A stretch of 5,544 nt of DNA from Burkholderiales bacterium (GTDB taxonomy: Bacteria; Pseudomonadota; Gammaproteobacteria; Burkholderiales; Burkholderiaceae_F), in NCBI GenBank assembly GCA_024641225.1, contig JAHEDN010000214.1:1-5544 (forward strand), given 5' to 3'. The notes under the pieces were generated by a model. The model saw only the letters and a program-made list of their open reading frames with translations. It searched no databases and was not told where the DNA came from. A program made the translations under genes and the position numbers. Shown piece after piece: positions 1 through 5,544 of the stretch. Position 1 is the stretch's first letter. Every line of letters starts with the position of its first letter.

Positions 1-1175
1 GCGATACCGGGTTCGGTCTGCTCTTCAACTACAACCTGCTCGGCAGCGGCAACCACACGGTCGAACTGTTCATCGACGGCGTGCAGGTCGGCGGCCCGGT
101 GCCGTTCACGGTCACGGTGCCGGCAGGGGAGTTCATCAGCGGAGTGTCCAGGACCGTCGACGTCACCGACTTCCCCGACAGCGGCAGGACCACGCGGCTC
201 GAATGGCAGGAGAGCACCCAGAACTTCGCGATCACGGGCGTCAGCGGAGGCACGGAGCTGGTGCAGATCAGCGCACAGAACCAGGTCGCCGTCGCACGCG
301 CGACGTTTGCCAACTTCCTCAGCCTCGGATACGTGGGCGACCTTCCCGTCTCGAGTCCTGCCGGTGCGGCGATGGCCGGCGCGAGCATCGGACTGGCCAG
401 GCGTGCGCTTGGGCTGGCGCACAACACCGCCCGCACCGCCGAGGCGCGGGTTCGGCCGCTTGCGGTCTATTCGATCACCGAGGATTGCCTGTTCGGCGGT
501 TCGGTCACGATGGCGATCGACGATCGCGACAATGACGGCGTGCCATCGTATGGCGACGTCATGACGATGACGTTCAACGACTGCCGCGAAGACTGGTCAT
601 CGTCGGTCGACGGCAGCTTCGCGGTGAACATCGCCGTGGCTTCGGCAACTCAGCTGAGCGGCCTGTTCACCTTCAGTCAGCTGGAGGCCGTCGTCGATGG
701 CTACACCGCCGCGGTCAACGGGACGGCGAATATTGCCTACGGCGAGACGTCCGACCTGTCCGGCACGAGGATGGTGACCGATATGACCGTGGCTGCTGCC
801 GGCCTGGTCAGTAGCGGCTCGAACCCGAGCTACAGCGACACTTTCACTTACGACCCCGGTTTCAGGGCGGTCTGGACCGACGTCGTTCCTTTCGCGCCGA
901 CTGCGGAGCCGTACTCGACGGCAGTCCTGAACGGCAGGCTGCATGCCGCCTCGCTCAACGGCAAGATCATCGTTGCCACCGACGCGACCGCGCCGGTGCA
1001 CGACTGGTGGAGCGAGATGTACCCGGACAGCGGTCGGGTGACCGTGGACGGCTACCGTTCGCACCTGCGGCTGACGGTCGTCAACACCTCGACCGTTCGG
1101 CTCGATCTGGATGCGAACGATGACGGGGTCATCGAATCGACCGTCAACGTTCCCTGGGCCACGCTCATGCCGTGA
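1..1175 (+). CDS. Secreted-type beta-rich protein of unknown function, 3' part (5' end outside window)
   Basis: The reading frame is open from position 3 to the TGA at 1173-1175, giving about 390 visible residues with no credible start. The GTG at 81 lies inside a conserved stretch, so the gene must begin upstream. The first visible residues contain GFGLLFNYNLLGSGNHTV, then an FPDSG...LEWQESTQNF segment about 55 residues on. I recall this pair from a beta-sandwich module repeated in large exported proteins of beta- and gammaproteobacteria. A low-complexity Ala/Gly linker follows (about 345-450), then a second beta-rich, Thr/Ser/Val-rich region. Two Asp-rich loops, DDRDNDG (519-539) and DANDDG (1110-1127), look like calcium-binding loops. 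The two cysteines at CLFGG and NDCRED flank the first loop and could form a disulfide. No catalytic motif, membrane segment or sorting signal is visible. Surface or periplasmic location is inferred from composition. The gene faces the minus-strand operon and is probably unrelated to it. Confidence 0.8.
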   Translation, partial: DTGFGLLFNYNLLGSGNHTVELFIDGVQVGGPVPFTVTVPAGEFISGVSRTVDVTDFPDSGRTTRLEWQESTQNFAITGVSGGTELVQISAQNQVAVARATFANFLSLGYVGDLPVSSPAGAAMAGASIGLARRALGLAHNTARTAEARVRPLAVYSITEDCLFGGSVTMAIDDRDNDGVPSYGDVMTMTFNDCREDWSSSVDGSFAVNIAVASATQLSGLFTFSQLEAVVDGYTAAVNGTANIAYGETSDLSGTRMVTDMTVAAAGLVSSGSNPSYSDTFTYDPGFRAVWTDVVPFAPTAEPYSTAVLNGRLHAASLNGKIIVATDATAPVHDWWSEMYPDSGRVTVDGYRSHLRLTVVNTSTVRLDLDANDDGVIESTVNVPWATLMP

Positions 1176-1184
1176 AGAGTGGAC

Positions 1185-1216
1185 GACGTTGCGAGCTACC
1201 TGGGCGGCGCAACGTC
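1185..1216 (+). terminator. Hairpin just after the plus-strand gene, possible terminator
   Basis: GACGTTGCG (1185-1193) and CGCAACGTC (1208-1216) form a perfect 9-bp inverted repeat with a 14-nt loop, beginning 10 nt after the TGA of the upstream gene. No T-tract follows, so it is not a classical intrinsic terminator. It could end transcription weakly, or protect the 3' end of the message. Its right arm overlaps two other possible stems: 1203-1209 with 1218-1224, and 1214-1220 with 1257-1263. Confidence 0.35.
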
Positions 1217-1318
1217 ACGCCGCCGGCACGAACGGGGCGGCCAGGCCCGGTCTCGAGCGTGACCCGCCAGAAAGAGAGCACTCCTATGAGGCCGGTGGAT
1301 GCCGCCTGCGGCGCTACT

Positions 1319-1351
1319 CCGCGGGCAGGCGAAAGTTGCGGCCTGCCGCGG
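1319..1351. terminator. GC-rich hairpin between converging genes, possible bidirectional terminator
   Basis: The left arm at 1319-1330 (CCGCGGGCAGGC) pairs with the right arm at 1341-1351 (GCCTGCCGCGG). The stem has 7 bp next to the loop, one bulged G on the left, then 4 more bp. The loop is 10 nt. It lies 38 nt past the stop codon of the minus-strand HbpS-like gene. A U-tract is missing on both strands, so the terminator role is inferred from position and stem strength only. Confidence 0.4.
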
Positions 1352-1388
1352 GAGCCGTGTCGTTGGACTACGGTCTCGGTCGGCCGGG

Positions 1389-1898
1389 TCAGAGCTCGAT
1401 GTCTTCCCGAATCGCCGCGACCCCGGCCTTCGCGCAGAGTTCGTCAGCGTCGCCGCCCGGAGCGCCTGAGACGCCGATCGCACCGACGATCGACCCTCCG
1501 GCCTCGATCAGCACGCCGCCGCCGATCGCGACCACGTCCGGCAGGTTGCGAATCCCGGAAGCGGATTTGCCGGCCTGCGTTTCGGCTGCAAACTCGAGCG
1601 TGTTGGTGCGGAAGCTGACCGCAGTCCAAGCCTTGCCGATCGCCGTGTCCGGCGTATGTGGCCCGGCGAAGCGGTCACGCACCAGGGCCTGCGCCACGCC
1701 GCTGCGGTCGACCACCGCCACCGCCACCTGGAAGCCGCGCTTGCGGCAGTCTTCGAGCGCGGCGCGGGTCGCCTTCATGGCGATTTCCGGCAACAGATGC
1801 CGGACTGTAAAAGTCCCGCGGTCCTGCGCTTGCGCTCCCGTTGCTGCGGTCAGCGCCGCGGCGACGAGGATGCTGCTCAAACTTGCGGAATTGCGCAT
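1389..1898 (-). CDS. Exported GlcG/HbpS-family (DUF336) protein
   Basis: The protein has 169 residues. Residues 1-24 form a signal peptide: MRNS start, hydrophobic core SILVAAALTAAT, and an AQA|QD cleavage site after residue 24. The mature part is a single GlcG/HbpS-like domain. It shows the usual features: a VAVAVVDRSG strand (about 58-67), the F-x-G-P-H-T-P-x-T-A segment followed by KAWTAVSF (77-96), and the glycine-rich GGGVLIEAGGSIVGAIGVSG near 127-145. Family members bind heme or other small ligands, but many have no known function, so heme binding is only a possibility. Cys51 and Cys155 are the only cysteines and might pair in the periplasm. The ATG at 1898 was chosen over one ten codons upstream because a near-perfect GGAGGAG lies 3 nt before it and the signal peptide then begins cleanly. 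It is the last gene of the minus-strand set, 112 nt after ftsH, and ends at a TGA (1389-1391). Confidence 0.9.
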   Translation of the reverse strand: MRNSASLSSILVAAALTAATGAQAQDRGTFTVRHLLPEIAMKATRAALEDCRKRGFQVAVAVVDRSGVAQALVRDRFAGPHTPDTAIGKAWTAVSFRTNTLEFAAETQAGKSASGIRNLPDVVAIGGGVLIEAGGSIVGAIGVSGAPGGDADELCAKAGVAAIREDIEL

Positions 1899-1901
1899 CG
1901 T

Positions 1902-1908
1902 CTCCTCC
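1902..1908 (-). promoter_or_regulatory. Strong ribosome binding site of the HbpS-like gene
   Basis: On the minus strand GGAGGAG stands just before ATG 1898, with 5 nt between the GGAGG core and the start. It decides the start codon, because the alternative ATG at 1928 has no comparable site. It is the best Shine-Dalgarno sequence in the window and suggests high expression of this exported protein. Confidence 0.8.
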
Positions 1909-1919
1909 CTGAAGGTGCG

Positions 1920-1958
1920 TTGGCCCATATAACGGTGACTAGTCTAGGCTCGTCGACA
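1920..1958 (-). promoter_or_regulatory. Possible promoter region of the HbpS-like gene
   Basis: The 112-nt gap between ftsH and the HbpS-like gene has an AT-rich patch (about 1926-1947) that stands out from its GC-rich surroundings. On the minus strand it reads CTAGACTAGTCACCGTTATATGG. TTATAT or TATATG could serve as a weak -10. TCGACG about 18 nt upstream of TTATAT is a poor -35 match (4 of 6). The CTAGACTAG element (1939-1947) is a near-palindrome that could bind a regulator. Matches are weak, and read-through from ftsH is an equal possibility. Confidence 0.25.
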
Positions 1959-2010
1959 CCGTCGGTGTTCGCCATCGCGCCAGGCAGGCAAAGGCCGTCG
2001 CTCGCAGTTT

Positions 2011-3858
2011 CTATGCGGCAGACGGAACTGCGGCAGGACGAAGGCCCTGCGTCAGTTCACGGATCGCGCCTTCGTCGAGCGTCTCGCGCGCCAGCAGCTG
2101 GTGCGCGCAGCGTTCCAGTACGTCGCGGTTATCGGCCAGGATGTCGTAGGTGCGCGCGAAGGCATTCATCACCAGCGCGCGGATCGCCTCGTCGATGCGG
2201 CCCTGCGTTTCCGGTCCGGCGGTGCAGCCGCCCTGCGTGAAGCCGGGCAGCTGCTCGAGAAAGCGGCTCTTCTGCGCCTCGTAGGCGACGTAGCCGAGTT
2301 CCTCGACCATGCCGTAGCGCGTGACCATGTCGCGCGCGATGTCGGTCACCTTGGCGAGATCGTCGGCTGCGCCGGTGGACAGGTGGCCAAAGACGACTTT
2401 CTCCGCCGCGCGGCCGCCGAGCAGCACCATCATCTTGTGCTCGAGCTCTTCGCGCGTCATCAGGAAGCGGTCCTCGGTCGGGCGCTGGATCGTGTAGCCG
2501 AGCGCGCCGATGCCGCGCGGGATGATCGAGACCTTGTGCACCGGGTCGGAGCCGGGCAGGGCGAGCGACGTCAGCGCATGGCCCATTTCGTGATACGCGA
2601 CGATCTCGCGCTCCTTCGGGTTGAGCACCCGGTTCTTCTTCTCCAGGCCGGCGACGATGCGCTCGATTGCCGAAGTGAAGTCGGCCAGCGTGATCGTCTC
2701 TCCCTTGCGCCGGGTCGCGGCAAGTGCTGCCTCGTTGACGAGGTTGGCGAGATCCGCGCCCGAGAATCCGGTGGTCAGCGCCGCCACCTGCTCCAGGTCG
2801 ACGCCGGGTGCCAGCTGCACCTTGCGGACGTGGACCTTGAGAATCTCGACTCGGCCGATCTTGTCCGGCCGGTCCACCAGCACCTGACGGTCGAAGCGGC
2901 CGGCGCGCAGCAGCGCCGGATCGAGGATCTCGGGTCGATTGGTGGCGGACAGCAGCACCAGTCCCGACGAACTGTCGAAGCCGTCGAGTTCAACCAGCAG
3001 CTGCTGCAGTGTCTGCTCGCGCTCGTCGTGGCCGCCGACCGGCGAGGCAATGCCGCGAGCCCGGCCGAGCGCATCCAGCTCGTCGATGAAGATGATCGCG
3101 GGAGCCTTCTGCCGCGCCTGCTCGAACAGGTCGCGCACGCGGGCCGCGCCGACGCCGACGAACATCTCGACGAATTCGCTGCCCGAAATGGAGAAGAACG
3201 GTACGCCCGCTTCGCCGGCCACCGCCTTGGCGAGCAGGGTCTTGCCCGTGCCCGGCGGGCCGACGAGCAGCACGCCCTTCGGCATGCGCGCGCCGAGGCG
3301 GCCATAGTCCTTTGGATTCTTCAGGAACTCGACCACCTCCTGCAGTTCGGCCTTGGCTTCGTCGACGCCGGCCACGTCGGCGAAAGTCACGCCGGTGTCC
3401 TTCTCGACGTAGACCTTGGCGCGGCTCTTGCCGATGCTCATGAAGCCGCCCAGCCCGCCCTGTCGCTCCGCCATCCGGCGCACGAGGAAGAACCACAGGC
3501 CGAAGAACACGGCGGCTGGCACCACCCAAGACAGCAGGTCGCGCAGGAACGTGCTTTCGATGACCCGGCTGTACGGCACGTCGTATTTCGACAGTCGCTC
3601 CGCCACGTCGGGTTCAACGCGGGTGGCCACGATGGTGGTCTTGGTGCCGTCCGGGCTCTTCAGCTTGCCGGTGATGGTGGTCTCGCCGACCACCACCTCG
3701 GCCACGCGGCCTTCGGCGAGCGCCTTCTCGAACTCGCTGTACGGCACCGGCTCCACGGTGCGCTGCGCCTGCCAGACGTTCTGCAGCGCCAGGAACGCCA
3801 TTGCCGCCAGGATCCAGTACACGACGTTCCAGCGGGTCTGCGGATGCATGCCGTTCAT
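2011..3858 (-). CDS. ftsH: FtsH-family ATP-dependent zinc metalloprotease, probably an accessory copy
   Basis: This 615-residue inner-membrane protease unfolds and degrades membrane and cytosolic proteins. Domains in order: a first transmembrane segment (about 12-27), a periplasmic FtsH extracellular domain (about 30-105), a second transmembrane segment (about 109-126), the AAA+ ATPase, and the M41 peptidase. Visible motifs are Walker A GPPGTGKT (200-207), Walker B IIFIDE (255-260), the pore loop MFVG (232-235), and the second region of homology with arginine fingers Arg321 and Arg324. The zinc site is HEMGH (423-427), with Asp500 in STGAADD as the likely third ligand. All catalytic residues are present. 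The usual housekeeping motif is HEAGH, and the Met here matches what I recall of a proteobacterial FtsH branch found beside HtrA and CbpM genes. Length is near the family norm (about 610-650), with a short tail after the protease domain. The first ATG lies 6 nt after the htrA stop; a GGAG 11 nt before it sits inside the end of htrA. Co-transcription is likely. Confidence 0.96.
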   Translation of the reverse strand: MNGMHPQTRWNVVYWILAAMAFLALQNVWQAQRTVEPVPYSEFEKALAEGRVAEVVVGETTITGKLKSPDGTKTTIVATRVEPDVAERLSKYDVPYSRVIESTFLRDLLSWVVPAAVFFGLWFFLVRRMAERQGGLGGFMSIGKSRAKVYVEKDTGVTFADVAGVDEAKAELQEVVEFLKNPKDYGRLGARMPKGVLLVGPPGTGKTLLAKAVAGEAGVPFFSISGSEFVEMFVGVGAARVRDLFEQARQKAPAIIFIDELDALGRARGIASPVGGHDEREQTLQQLLVELDGFDSSSGLVLLSATNRPEILDPALLRAGRFDRQVLVDRPDKIGRVEILKVHVRKVQLAPGVDLEQVAALTTGFSGADLANLVNEAALAATRRKGETITLADFTSAIERIVAGLEKKNRVLNPKEREIVAYHEMGHALTSLALPGSDPVHKVSIIPRGIGALGYTIQRPTEDRFLMTREELEHKMMVLLGGRAAEKVVFGHLSTGAADDLAKVTDIARDMVTRYGMVEELGYVAYEAQKSRFLEQLPGFTQGGCTAGPETQGRIDEAIRALVMNAFARTYDILADNRDVLERCAHQLLARETLDEGAIRELTQGLRPAAVPSAA

Positions 3859-3864
3859 GGGGGT

Positions 3865-4998
3865 TCAGGCTCCGGGTTGCAGCGTGACCGTGACCTCGCG
3901 ATCACGGCCATCTCGCAGGATCGACAGTTTGACCGTGTCGCCGACCTGGTAGTCGTCGAGCAGGCCCAGCAGTTTTCCCACCGACTCCACGCGTCGCCCT
4001 TCGATGGCCATGATGACGTCGCCGGGCGCAACGCTGCCGTCGCGCGAGACGGTGGCGCCCTGCAGGCCGGCACTGGCCGCTGCCGAGCCGGGCGGAACCC
4101 GCAGCACGAACACGCCCTGCACGTCGAGCGTCGAGCGCAGGCGCTGGTTCAGCGCTTCGTCCACCTCGATGCCGAGCGCGGGCCGGATGTAGCGGCCGGT
4201 GCGGATCAGCTCCGGCACCACGCGGTTGACCGTATCCACGGGCACCGCGAAGCCGATGCCGGCGGAGGCGCCGGACGGGCTGTAGATGGCCGTGGTGATG
4301 CCGATCAGCCGCCCCGAGGAGTCGAGCAGCGGGCCGCCCGAGTTGCCGGGATTGATCGCCGCGTCGGTCTGGATCAGATGCTCGATCGTGCCGCGTTCGC
4401 TCGGCAGCGAGCGGTCGAGCGCCGAAATGATGCCGGTGGTCAGCGTCCAGTCGAGGCCAAAAGGGTTGCCGATGGCGAAGACCTTCTGCCCGACCTTCAG
4501 GCCGGTGCTTTCGCCAACCGGCACCGGCGGCGGACGTTTGAAGCCGACGCCGATGCGCAGCACGGCGATGTCGTGCGCCGGGCTTGCGCCGACGAGCGCC
4601 GCTTTGTAGTCGCGCCCGTCGGCCAGCCGCACCGTCGCTTCGCTGGCACCCTGGACCACATGGAAGTTGGTGACCACGTGGCCGCGGTCATCCCAGATAA
4701 AGCCCGAGCCCGTGCCTCGTGGCACCGAGAAGATGTTGCGGGTCCAGAGGTCCTGCACCTGCTGGCGCGTGCTGATGTAGACGACCGAGTCGCGTGAGCG
4801 TTCGAACAACTCGATCATCGACTGCTCGTCGGCGGCCAGGTCGCCACGCGGAGTCACCAGTCGCGGTACGGCGTCGCGTGCCGCAGGATCCGGACCGGGC
4901 GGTCCGGCCTCGAAGCCCGGGTACCAGCGCCAGAGCGCGTACAGCAGAGCGCTGACGATCGCGATCCAGAGCACGGTCGAGTTCGAGCGATCACTCAT
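3865..4998 (-). CDS. htrA: HtrA/DegS-type membrane-anchored serine protease with one PDZ domain
   Basis: The protein has 377 residues. Residues 8-23 are a hydrophobic N-terminal anchor (TVLWIAIVSALLYALW) with no clear cleavage site, followed by a Pro/Gly-rich linker. This puts the protease in the periplasm, tethered to the inner membrane. The trypsin-like domain (about 60-265) has the full catalytic triad: His113 in TNFHVV, Asp143 in HDIAVL and Ser220 in NPGNSGGP, with oxyanion-loop glycines present. A single PDZ domain follows (about 270-375; GVFVLRVPPGSAAASAGL and GDVIMAIEGR are its hallmarks). An N-terminal anchor plus one PDZ is the DegS plan rather than DegP (two PDZ domains), but the neighbours are chaperones and FtsH, not the DegQ/DegS locus. 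General quality control is therefore as likely as sigma-E signalling. Start: ATG 4998 is the only one that keeps the anchor, though its upstream region is pyrimidine-rich and lacks a Shine-Dalgarno site. It lies 36 nt after cbpM and 6 nt before ftsH. Confidence 0.94.
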   Translation of the reverse strand: MSDRSNSTVLWIAIVSALLYALWRWYPGFEAGPPGPDPAARDAVPRLVTPRGDLAADEQSMIELFERSRDSVVYISTRQQVQDLWTRNIFSVPRGTGSGFIWDDRGHVVTNFHVVQGASEATVRLADGRDYKAALVGASPAHDIAVLRIGVGFKRPPPVPVGESTGLKVGQKVFAIGNPFGLDWTLTTGIISALDRSLPSERGTIEHLIQTDAAINPGNSGGPLLDSSGRLIGITTAIYSPSGASAGIGFAVPVDTVNRVVPELIRTGRYIRPALGIEVDEALNQRLRSTLDVQGVFVLRVPPGSAAASAGLQGATVSRDGSVAPGDVIMAIEGRRVESVGKLLGLLDDYQVGDTVKLSILRDGRDREVTVTLQPGA

Positions 4999-5015
4999 CG
5001 ACAGGTACCGACAGG
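4999..5015. repeat. Short direct repeat before the htrA start
   Basis: CGACAGG occurs at 4999-5005 and again at 5009-5015, with TAC between, in the 36-nt gap just ahead of the htrA ATG. The centre contains the palindrome GGTACC. It replaces the position where a ribosome binding site would be expected. It may be chance, or it may affect translation start. Confidence 0.4.
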
Positions 5016-5034
5016 AGCGGGAGGAGGGGCGCGA

Positions 5035-5343
5035 TCAATCGAACCCGGCACGGCGCAGTTGCGCGCGCATCGACTCGAGTTCCTCGAGCAGGTCGGCGAC
5101 CAGTGCCGCCAGTTCCGGCACCGCTTCGAAGTCGCGCTCGATGCGAAGCATCTGGCGCGCACGCCGCAGGTCGCGGCTGCTGAAGCGCCAGGCCGGCGGC
5201 GACTCGCCCGGGGCCGACATCAGGCCCTCGCGCACGTGCTCGATCACCCAGTCCGGGGGCGCCGCGCAGGCACGCGACAGTTCGTCGAGCGTGAGGCACG
5301 CGTCCTCGAGAAGGGCGCCGATCAGAACGTCTTCCTCTTGCAT
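5035..5343 (-). CDS. cbpM: Chaperone modulator CbpM
   Basis: This is a small cytosolic protein of 102 residues, close to the roughly 100 residues of E. coli CbpM. In that system CbpM binds the J-domain of CbpA and blocks its co-chaperone and DNA-binding activity. The sequence has a MerR-like helix-turn-helix region (about 17-42, LTLDELSRACAAPPDWVIEHVREG), then WRFSSRDLRRARQMLRIERD (52-71), and a long charged helix ending LLEELESMRAQLRRAG, the layout typical of the CbpM (MerR_2) family. It begins 4 nt after the stop of the cbpA-like gene, with GAGG (5352-5355) 8 nt before its ATG inside the end of that gene, so translation is probably coupled. The pairing with a DnaJ/CbpA gene directly upstream strongly supports the call. 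An independent DNA-binding role cannot be excluded, but the family is better known as a protein-binding inhibitor. Confidence 0.9.
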   Translation of the reverse strand: MQEEDVLIGALLEDACLTLDELSRACAAPPDWVIEHVREGLMSAPGESPPAWRFSSRDLRRARQMLRIERDFEAVPELAALVADLLEELESMRAQLRRAGFD

Positions 5344-5347
5344 CGTC

Positions 5348-5544
5348 TCAGCCTCGCGGATCGAACTTCAGTTCACGCGCCATGGTTTCGTAAAGTTCTT
5401 TCGCCCGCGCCGTCTCCGCCGGTGGCAGCACCACGCGCACCGTCAGTTCCAGGTCGCCGGGCGGGTTGCCCGGGATGCCTTTGCCGCGAACGACGAGCTG
5501 GCGGCCGCTATGCGCGCCGGCCGGGATGCGCACCTTCAACGTGC
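5348..5544 (-). CDS. cbpA: CbpA/DnaJ-type co-chaperone, C-terminal end (5' part outside window)
   Basis: About 65 C-terminal residues are visible, and the frame stays open to the right edge. They contain the end of a DnaJ C-terminal substrate-binding domain: LKVRIPAGAHSGRQLVVRGK, then GIPGNPPGDLELTV and PPAETARAKELYETMARE, ending in FDPRG and a TGA (5348-5350). The GxPGxPPGDL pattern and the AKELYETMA tail match CbpA-type DnaJ proteins. Canonical DnaJ has a longer tail after this domain. The J-domain, and thus the Hsp70-stimulating HPD motif, would lie outside the window. The protein is expected to work with DnaK and to be held in check by CbpM, encoded 4 nt downstream. It is the first visible gene of the minus-strand operon, whose promoter must lie to the right. 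Confidence 0.9.
   Translation of the reverse strand, partial: TLKVRIPAGAHSGRQLVVRGKGIPGNPPGDLELTVRVVLPPAETARAKELYETMARELKFDPRG

Larger units (their letters stand above)
1176..1388. other. Convergent intergenic region, no gene seen
   Basis: These 213 bases separate the 3' ends of two converging genes. I find no credible coding region. A short ATG frame from 1286 on the plus strand runs into the antisense of the HbpS-like gene and has no recognisable product. The region is dense in GC-rich inverted repeats, listed separately, which fits a place where transcripts from both sides end. Confidence 0.6.

Noticed and set aside
81..83. GTG 81 as the start of the plus-strand gene
   Set aside because: The frame continues upstream to the window edge and the preceding residues (GFGLLFNYNLLG...) are part of a recognised module, so the gene is truncated by the window, not started here.
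1286..1618. Small plus-strand ORF with a purine-rich stretch before ATG 1286
   Set aside because: Its product is an Arg/Pro-rich low-complexity sequence that overlaps the HbpS-like gene antisense. The upstream AGAGAG is a poor ribosome site.
1899..1928. Longer HbpS-like protein starting at ATG 1928
   Set aside because: It would place ten charged residues (GQRTFREET) before the signal peptide and bypass the strong ribosome site at 1902-1908.
2101..4797. An 898-codon open frame on the plus strand, antisense to ftsH and htrA
   Set aside because: It runs across two genes with complete, conserved motifs on the other strand. Its product is rich in Arg, Ala, His and Asp with no recognisable domain, as expected from the mirror image of GC-rich codons. 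Striking in length, but explained by codon bias.
5537..5539. TTG 5537 as the start of a small 63-residue protein
   Set aside because: The sequence is the interior of a DnaJ C-terminal domain and the frame stays open past the window edge.
1..5544. tRNA, rRNA, CRISPR array, insertion sequence or integrase attachment site
   Set aside because: No repeat-spacer pattern, transposase motif, terminal inverted repeats or cloverleaf-like sequence was found by reading both strands. Island membership of the cassette therefore has no direct support in the window.

Overview
This 5.5 kb window is GC-rich, with strongly GC-biased codon use. Judged by protein similarity from memory, it looks like a chromosomal segment of a beta- or gammaproteobacterium. 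Genus cannot be set from the sequence alone.

Layout: positions 1-1175 (+ strand) hold the 3' part of a gene for a secreted-type, beta-rich protein of unknown function, cut by the left edge. Positions 1176-1388 are a convergent, hairpin-rich intergenic region. From 1389 to the right edge, all genes lie on the minus strand. Read in transcription order (right to left) they are: the 3' end of a CbpA-type DnaJ co-chaperone (5348-5544, cut by the right edge), its modulator CbpM (5035-5343), a membrane-anchored HtrA/DegS-type serine protease with one PDZ domain (3865-4998), an FtsH-type membrane AAA+ zinc metalloprotease (2011-3858), and an exported GlcG/HbpS-family protein (1389-1898).

The first four minus-strand genes are separated by only 4, 36 and 6 nt and look like one operon. 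The HbpS-like gene follows after 112 nt and has its own very strong ribosome binding site, so it may be co-transcribed or have its own promoter. Together the set covers protein quality control in several compartments: cytosolic folding (CbpA with CbpM), cleavage at the periplasmic face of the inner membrane (HtrA), ATP-driven extraction and degradation of membrane or cytosolic proteins (FtsH), and a periplasmic protein of possible heme or redox role. The combination recalls the accessory protein-quality-control and heat-resistance loci (TLPQC/LHR type) of proteobacteria, which carry extra FtsH and DegP copies. However, no Hsp20 or ClpK/ClpG gene is visible here, so that link is inference. The operon promoter lies outside the window. 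No RNA gene, mobile element or CRISPR array was seen.
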